DNA from: JACDAN01 sp963834825
GTDB taxonomy: Bacteria > Actinomycetota > Thermoleophilia > Gaiellales > Gaiellaceae
Length of the DNA: 64,000 nucleotides
Reading direction: 5' to 3'
Assembly (NCBI GenBank): GCA_963834825.1
Contig: CAWICZ010000015.1
Span: 186,001 to 250,000 of the forward strand
Positions 60,923 to 64,000 of this stretch are shown here, piece by piece. Position numbers and translations under genes: made by a program. The first letter of the stretch is position 1, and each line of letters begins with the position of its first letter. Under the pieces are notes generated by a model. The model was not told where the DNA came from and searched no databases. It saw only the letters and a list, made by a program, of their open reading frames with translations.

Positions 60923-61881
60923 TGGATCTGGCCTTCCTCACCCCGCTCGCCGGGCTCGTGGCGTTCGCGGTCATCCTTCCGCTCGTTGCCTTCGTCCGCA
61001 GCGAGCAGCGATCCGCGCGCGTTCGCTCGCTGCTCCGGCTCGCTCCTCCCGGTGGGTCTCGTCGGCAGACGGTCGCAGCGATCATCGTCCTCGCCGTGTT
61101 GGTCGGGCTCGGCGCCGCCCAGCCCATTCTGGAGGAGTCGAAGGAGTACTCGGCACGTACCGACGCCCAGGCCTTCGTTCTCCTGGACACCTCGCGCTCG
61201 ATGCTCGCCGCTCCCGCGGCCGGCGAAGCGACGCGGTTCGACCGGGCCGCCGCGGCGGCGCGACGCTTTCGTGAGTCCTTGTCGGGTCTGCCGATCGGGA
61301 TCGCGTCACTGACCGACCGCGTGCTTCCGCACGTCTTCCCGAGCGCGAACCCGGACACATTCGAGCGCGTGCTCAGCAACTCGATCGGTGTCGACAGGCC
61401 CGCGTCGCGTGAGGCGAACAACACGCGGGCGTCGGCGCTCGACGCAACGATGGTCGTTCCCGAGCGGAACTTCTTCCGCGGCACTCGGCGTCGCCTGCTC
61501 CTGATCTTCACGGATGCCGAGACGCAGCGTCTCCATCCGCGCCGGCTCGAGACGCAGTTCCGGGGGAGCGGCATCGACACGATCCTCGTGCGCATCGGAG
61601 GCCCGACCGAGCGGATCTTCGCGGCCGGCGGCGACGTCGAGCCCTACGTGCCTGATCCGCGTAGCGCATCCGCGGCCGACGACTACGCCGCGGCCGTCGG
61701 CGGCCGCGCGTTCAGCGAGGACGAGCTCGACGAGGCGGTCGACGCCGCTCGCGACACGCTCGGGACCGGGCCGACGAGGCCGCGGGTCGAGGCGTCGGAC
61801 GTTCGACCCCTCGGCCCGTTCGTCTTCGTCGCCGCGCTCCTGCCGCTGTCGTTTCTGCTGTGGCGACGAAACGTCGCCTGA
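60922..61881 (+). CDS. vWA-domain membrane protein (BatA/BatB-like)
   Basis: 319 residues. Two N-terminal helices (about 5-24, 50-68), a vWA domain with MIDAS DxSxS at Asp89-Ser93 (FVLLDTSRSMLAA), LLLIFTDAETQ, and a final helix (PFVFVAALLPLSFLLW). Last gene of the operon. Confidence 0.88.
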   Translation: MDLAFLTPLAGLVAFAVILPLVAFVRSEQRSARVRSLLRLAPPGGSRRQTVAAIIVLAVLVGLGAAQPILEESKEYSARTDAQAFVLLDTSRSMLAAPAAGEATRFDRAAAAARRFRESLSGLPIGIASLTDRVLPHVFPSANPDTFERVLSNSIGVDRPASREANNTRASALDATMVVPERNFFRGTRRRLLLIFTDAETQRLHPRRLETQFRGSGIDTILVRIGGPTERIFAAGGDVEPYVPDPRSASAADDYAAAVGGRAFSEDELDEAVDAARDTLGTGPTRPRVEASDVRPLGPFVFVAALLPLSFLLWRRNVA

Positions 61882-61888
61882 CCGCTGG

Positions 61889-61948
61889 CTAGCAGCAGCA
61901 GTCGTCGCAGTCGCACTCAGGGCCGCAATCACAGTCGCAGTTGCGCAT
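61889..61948 (-). CDS. 19-residue cysteine-rich (metallothionein-like) peptide
   Basis: Reads MRNCDCDCGPECDCDDCCC then TAG: eight Cys in CxCxC, CxC and CCC patterns, with five Asp and one Glu. AAAGGAG stands four bases before the ATG, the best ribosome site in this area, which supports translation. It is divergent from an ArsR-family gene across a 49-bp gap full of palindromes. Inferred role: chelating or buffering a soft metal or metalloid. No known family recognised; an upstream extension of this frame would only be antisense to arsR. Confidence 0.6.
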   Translation of the reverse strand: MRNCDCDCGPECDCDDCCC

Positions 61949-61957
61949 GTCACTCCT

Positions 61958-62002
61958 TTCATCGACGAACTTCGATGTACTATATTGAAGCTTGTCGATG
62001 AA
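61958..62002. promoter_or_regulatory. nested palindromic operator between Cys-rich peptide and arsR
   Basis: Outer perfect repeat TTCATCGAC (61958-61966)/GTCGATGAA (61994-62002). Inner repeat CTTCGAT (61970-61976)/ATTGAAG (61984-61990) with one mismatch, matching the AT-rich style of ArsR operators. TATATT at 61981-61986 is a likely -10 for arsR and lies inside the inner repeat, so binding would block transcription. Confidence 0.6.
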
Positions 62003-62369
62003 GAAATTGCAACTCCTTCGAGAGCCGTGCTGTACGCCCGGCGCGCCGCTTCTCCCCAAGGACGATCGGGAACGGCTAGCCGCGCAGTTCAAGGCGCTCG
62101 CTGATCCGACCCGGCTCGCAATCGTCAACCAGCTCGCGGGCTCGGGCGAGTGCTGCGTCTGCAACTTGGAGCCGCTCGGCCTCTCCCAGCCGACGATCTC
62201 CCACCACCTGAAGGTCCTTCGGGACGCCGGTCTCGTCGAGAGCACGCGGCGGGGAACGTGGGCCTTCTACCGCTTGGTTCCCGATGCCGTCGACGCCCTT
62301 GCCTTCACGCTGGGCGGCGGAAGCCCTCAGTCGGGCACGGGTTTGGTCGCGGCGACCGCGTCGAGCTGA
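61998..62369 (+). CDS. ArsR/SmtB-family metal-responsive repressor
   Basis: 123 residues from ATG 61998 (TTG 61992 possible). Winged-helix motif FKALADPTRLAIVNQL and GLSQPTISHHLKVLRDAGLV. Candidate thiol ligands are Cys11-Cys12 at the N-terminus and Cys52, Cys53, Cys55 (GECCVCNL) at the CxC site used by As(III)/Cd(II)/Pb(II) sensors. It probably represses itself and the divergent Cys-rich peptide. No ars efflux or reductase gene is nearby. 3' end overlaps the convergent gene by 43 bases. Confidence 0.9.
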   Translation: MKKLQLLREPCCTPGAPLLPKDDRERLAAQFKALADPTRLAIVNQLAGSGECCVCNLEPLGLSQPTISHHLKVLRDAGLVESTRRGTWAFYRLVPDAVDALAFTLGGGSPQSGTGLVAATASS

Positions 62370-63157
62370 TTCGCGTGGTACAGCACGGCCGCCTCCGCCG
62401 TGCGGGCGGCACGGCCGTCGTGGTGGACGGCGACGGCGTGGACGAGCTCGGCGAGCGCGCCTCCTTCGAGCCCCTCGGCGTTGGCCTCGATCAGGCGGAT
62501 CCCCAGCTGGACGTGGCCGAGCAGCCTCCCCTCGTCGGTCGGTCGAAAGTTGGGAGCGCGCCCGAGCTCGACCGTGCGCCCAGCATCGTGCAGGAGCGCG
62601 GCGGCGACGAGCAGGTCGGGCCGCAGCCGAGGGTGCACCTGAGCGGCGTCCCGGCAGATGGTCGCAACGGCGACGGTGTGCTCGAGCAGGCCGCCGGCGT
62701 AGTCGTGGTGAACGTCGGGGCTCGCAGGGAGCTCGCGCAGCCGGCTTCTGAACGCACCGTCGTCGAGAAATCGTCTGACGACCGCCCTGAGCCCGGAATG
62801 GCTGATCTCACCGCCGAGGAACTCGAGAAAGCCGTCGAGCTCGTCGGCGTCGCGCCGCAGCGCCGGTGTGAGGGACGCGACGTCCTCCTCGGCCGGTTCG
62901 AGTGACCTGACGGCGAGCTGAAGCCGGTCGCGGAACTTGTCGACCCGCCCGAGCACGCGGACGGCATCGCCCTCGCCGAAGCGGCCGTCGAGCAGCTCGA
63001 CGTCGTTCCAGACCCGGGCTTCGATCCGCCCGCTCGAGTCGACGAGCTCGAGCGCGAGGTAGTCCGAGCCCCCCCGCGTCCGTCGCCGCTCCTTTCTCGA
63101 CACCGCGTAGACCCCCTCGACGACGCGGTCCTCCTGGAGCTCGGCGATTGCGCTCAC
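62327..63157 (-). CDS. OB-fold plus HD-domain protein, YhaM-like 3'-5' exoribonuclease
   Basis: 276 residues. N-terminal OB-fold (DYLALELVDSSGRIEARVWND, GDAVRVLGRVDKFRDRLQLAV), then an HD domain with His-Asp pair in LLVAAALLHDAGRT and other ligands in VHHDYAGGLLEHT and GHVQLG. This is the YhaM arrangement, which trims RNA or DNA 3' ends. The divergent gene starts 44 bp away. Confidence 0.87.
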   Translation of the reverse strand: MSAIAELQEDRVVEGVYAVSRKERRRTRGGSDYLALELVDSSGRIEARVWNDVELLDGRFGEGDAVRVLGRVDKFRDRLQLAVRSLEPAEEDVASLTPALRRDADELDGFLEFLGGEISHSGLRAVVRRFLDDGAFRSRLRELPASPDVHHDYAGGLLEHTVAVATICRDAAQVHPRLRPDLLVAAALLHDAGRTVELGRAPNFRPTDEGRLLGHVQLGIRLIEANAEGLEGGALAELVHAVAVHHDGRAARTAEAAVLYHANQLDAVAATKPVPD

Positions 63158-63200
63158 GGCCCGAGTCTAGGGACGAAAACGGATGGTACGCTCGGCCGAG

Positions 63201-64000
63201 ATGGCGGTCGTGAAGCCGTTTCGCGCCGTGCGCTACGACGAGGAGGTCGCGGGGCCGCTCGACGCCCTCGTCGCTCCTCCCTACGACGTGATCGACGACG
63301 CCCAGCGCGACGAGCTGATGGCGCGGAGCCCGCTGAACGTCGTCCACCTGACCCTGCCCGAGAGCGATGATGACGCTGCTCGCCTCTGGCGCGAGTGGCT
63401 GTCCGACGGCGCACTCGTCCGTGAGGGGGAGCCGTCCTTCTGGGCGCTCGAGCAGGACTACGTCGGCCCGGACGGTGTCCCTCGGACGCGGCGCGGGCTC
63501 GTCGCCTCGCTTCGCCCGGAGCCGTACGAAAACCGGGTCGTCCTGCCGCACGAGCGGACTCACGCCGGGCCGAAGGAGGGTCGCCTGCGGCTCCTCCGCG
63601 CCACGGGAGTCCACTTCGAGCCGATCTTCCTGCTCTACGACGGCGAGCCCCCGTACGAGTTTCCATCCGGCCCGCCCGACATCGAGACCGAGGGGGCGAA
63701 GCTCTGGCGGGTCCCGGCCGACGGAATCGAGGACGCTTTCGCCGACCGGCAGCTTCTGATCGCCGACGGCCATCACCGCTACGAGACCGCGCTCGCGTAC
63801 GGCGCCGAGCTGATCCCGGTCGTGCTCGTCTCGACCGACGATCCCGGCCTCATGATCTTCCCGACACACCGGATCGTCGAGGAGGTGAACGGCCCGGCTC
63901 CGTCTCAGGCCGACCTCCGGAGCGCGCTGGCCGAGCTGGAGCGCGAGCCGCTCGATCGGGCCGCGGCTGTCCTCTATCGCCCCGAGGGCCGGATCGCAGT
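63201..64000 (+). CDS. DUF1015 family protein, 3' end outside window
   Basis: First 266 residues from ATG 63201. VKPFRAVRYDEEVAGPLDALVAPPYDVID at the start and LLIADGHHRYETALAYG in the middle are DUF1015 hallmarks; some members act as ParB-like free serine kinases. It runs off the window end. A TACGCT -10-like element lies about 15 bp upstream. Confidence 0.9.
   Translation, partial: MAVVKPFRAVRYDEEVAGPLDALVAPPYDVIDDAQRDELMARSPLNVVHLTLPESDDDAARLWREWLSDGALVREGEPSFWALEQDYVGPDGVPRTRRGLVASLRPEPYENRVVLPHERTHAGPKEGRLRLLRATGVHFEPIFLLYDGEPPYEFPSGPPDIETEGAKLWRVPADGIEDAFADRQLLIADGHHRYETALAYGAELIPVVLVSTDDPGLMIFPTHRIVEEVNGPAPSQADLRSALAELEREPLDRAAAVLYRPEGRIA

Noticed and set aside
61889..62245. 118-residue minus-strand frame ending in the Cys-rich peptide
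   Set aside because: All but the last 19 residues are antisense to arsR and look random; the ribosome site lies at the internal ATG 61948.
1..64000. CRISPR arrays, insertion sequences, prophage or integrase genes
   Set aside because: No repeat-spacer pattern, transposase, terminal inverted repeats or phage structural gene was seen; gene density and codon style are uniform.

Overview
The window is a chromosomal segment from a high-G+C actinobacterium. The origin order dciA-recF-dnaN-dnaA-oriC-rpmH-rnpA-yidD-yidC-khpB-rsmG-parA-parB, the DUF3107 gene, frequent GTG/TTG starts, four-base start/stop overlaps, and closely spaced divergent starts that suggest leaderless mRNAs all fit Actinobacteriota. 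Gene content and codon style suggest Thermoleophilia (Gaiella/Solirubrobacter-like). That class assignment is an inference from general resemblance, not from a database search.

Layout. 1-9.2 kb: replication origin and partition block, divergently transcribed from the dnaA-rpmH gap, followed by a tRNA-Ile(GAT). 9.3-14.6 kb: a DUF151 bifunctional nuclease and a sugar-type ABC importer (solute-binding protein, two permeases, divergent ATPase). 14.6-25.1 kb: cell-envelope genes (CPBP protease, PIG-V-like, GT87-like and DUF2079 membrane proteins, MscS channel, class A PBP, GT2 and GT4 glycosyltransferases, methyltransferase). 25.1-36.0 kb: moeA, a membrane M28-like protein, an OmpR-type two-component system, an HtrA protease, an RsbW-like kinase, trehalose genes (treT, otsA-like), and moaC-mogA. 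36.1-41.6 kb: a tightly coupled ccmA-ccmB-ccmC-ccmD-hemX-hemA-hemC-hemD operon linking cytochrome c maturation to tetrapyrrole synthesis. 41.6-55.5 kb: mixed metabolism, comprising a SAM hydrolase, a CBS protein behind a long hairpin, a phosphoesterase, OsmC, a frameshifted rarA, tryptophan dioxygenase, two tandem methyltransferases, an M20 peptidase, nicotinate phosphoribosyltransferase with a facing cysteine hydrolase, a short FtsH, methylmalonyl-CoA epimerase and an ECF sigma factor. 55.5-61.9 kb: a YchF-like GTPase, then a MoxR-DUF58-vWA (Bat-like) operon. 61.9-64 kb: a 19-residue peptide with eight cysteines, divergent from a cysteine-containing ArsR repressor, then a YhaM-like HD protein and a DUF1015 gene cut by the window edge.

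The strongest candidates for something undescribed are the CXC mini-peptide/ArsR pair around 61.9 kb, with nested operator palindromes in its 49-bp gap, and the 93-nt self-complementary element at 43.09 kb, whose 5' arm resembles the first half of a tRNA and which sits just downstream of a -10 box. Sequence oddities include a double frameshift in rarA, a probable CTG start for recF, two convergent membrane-protein genes that both read through into each other, and an M28-like protein without its catalytic glutamate pair. No IS element, prophage or CRISPR array was seen.
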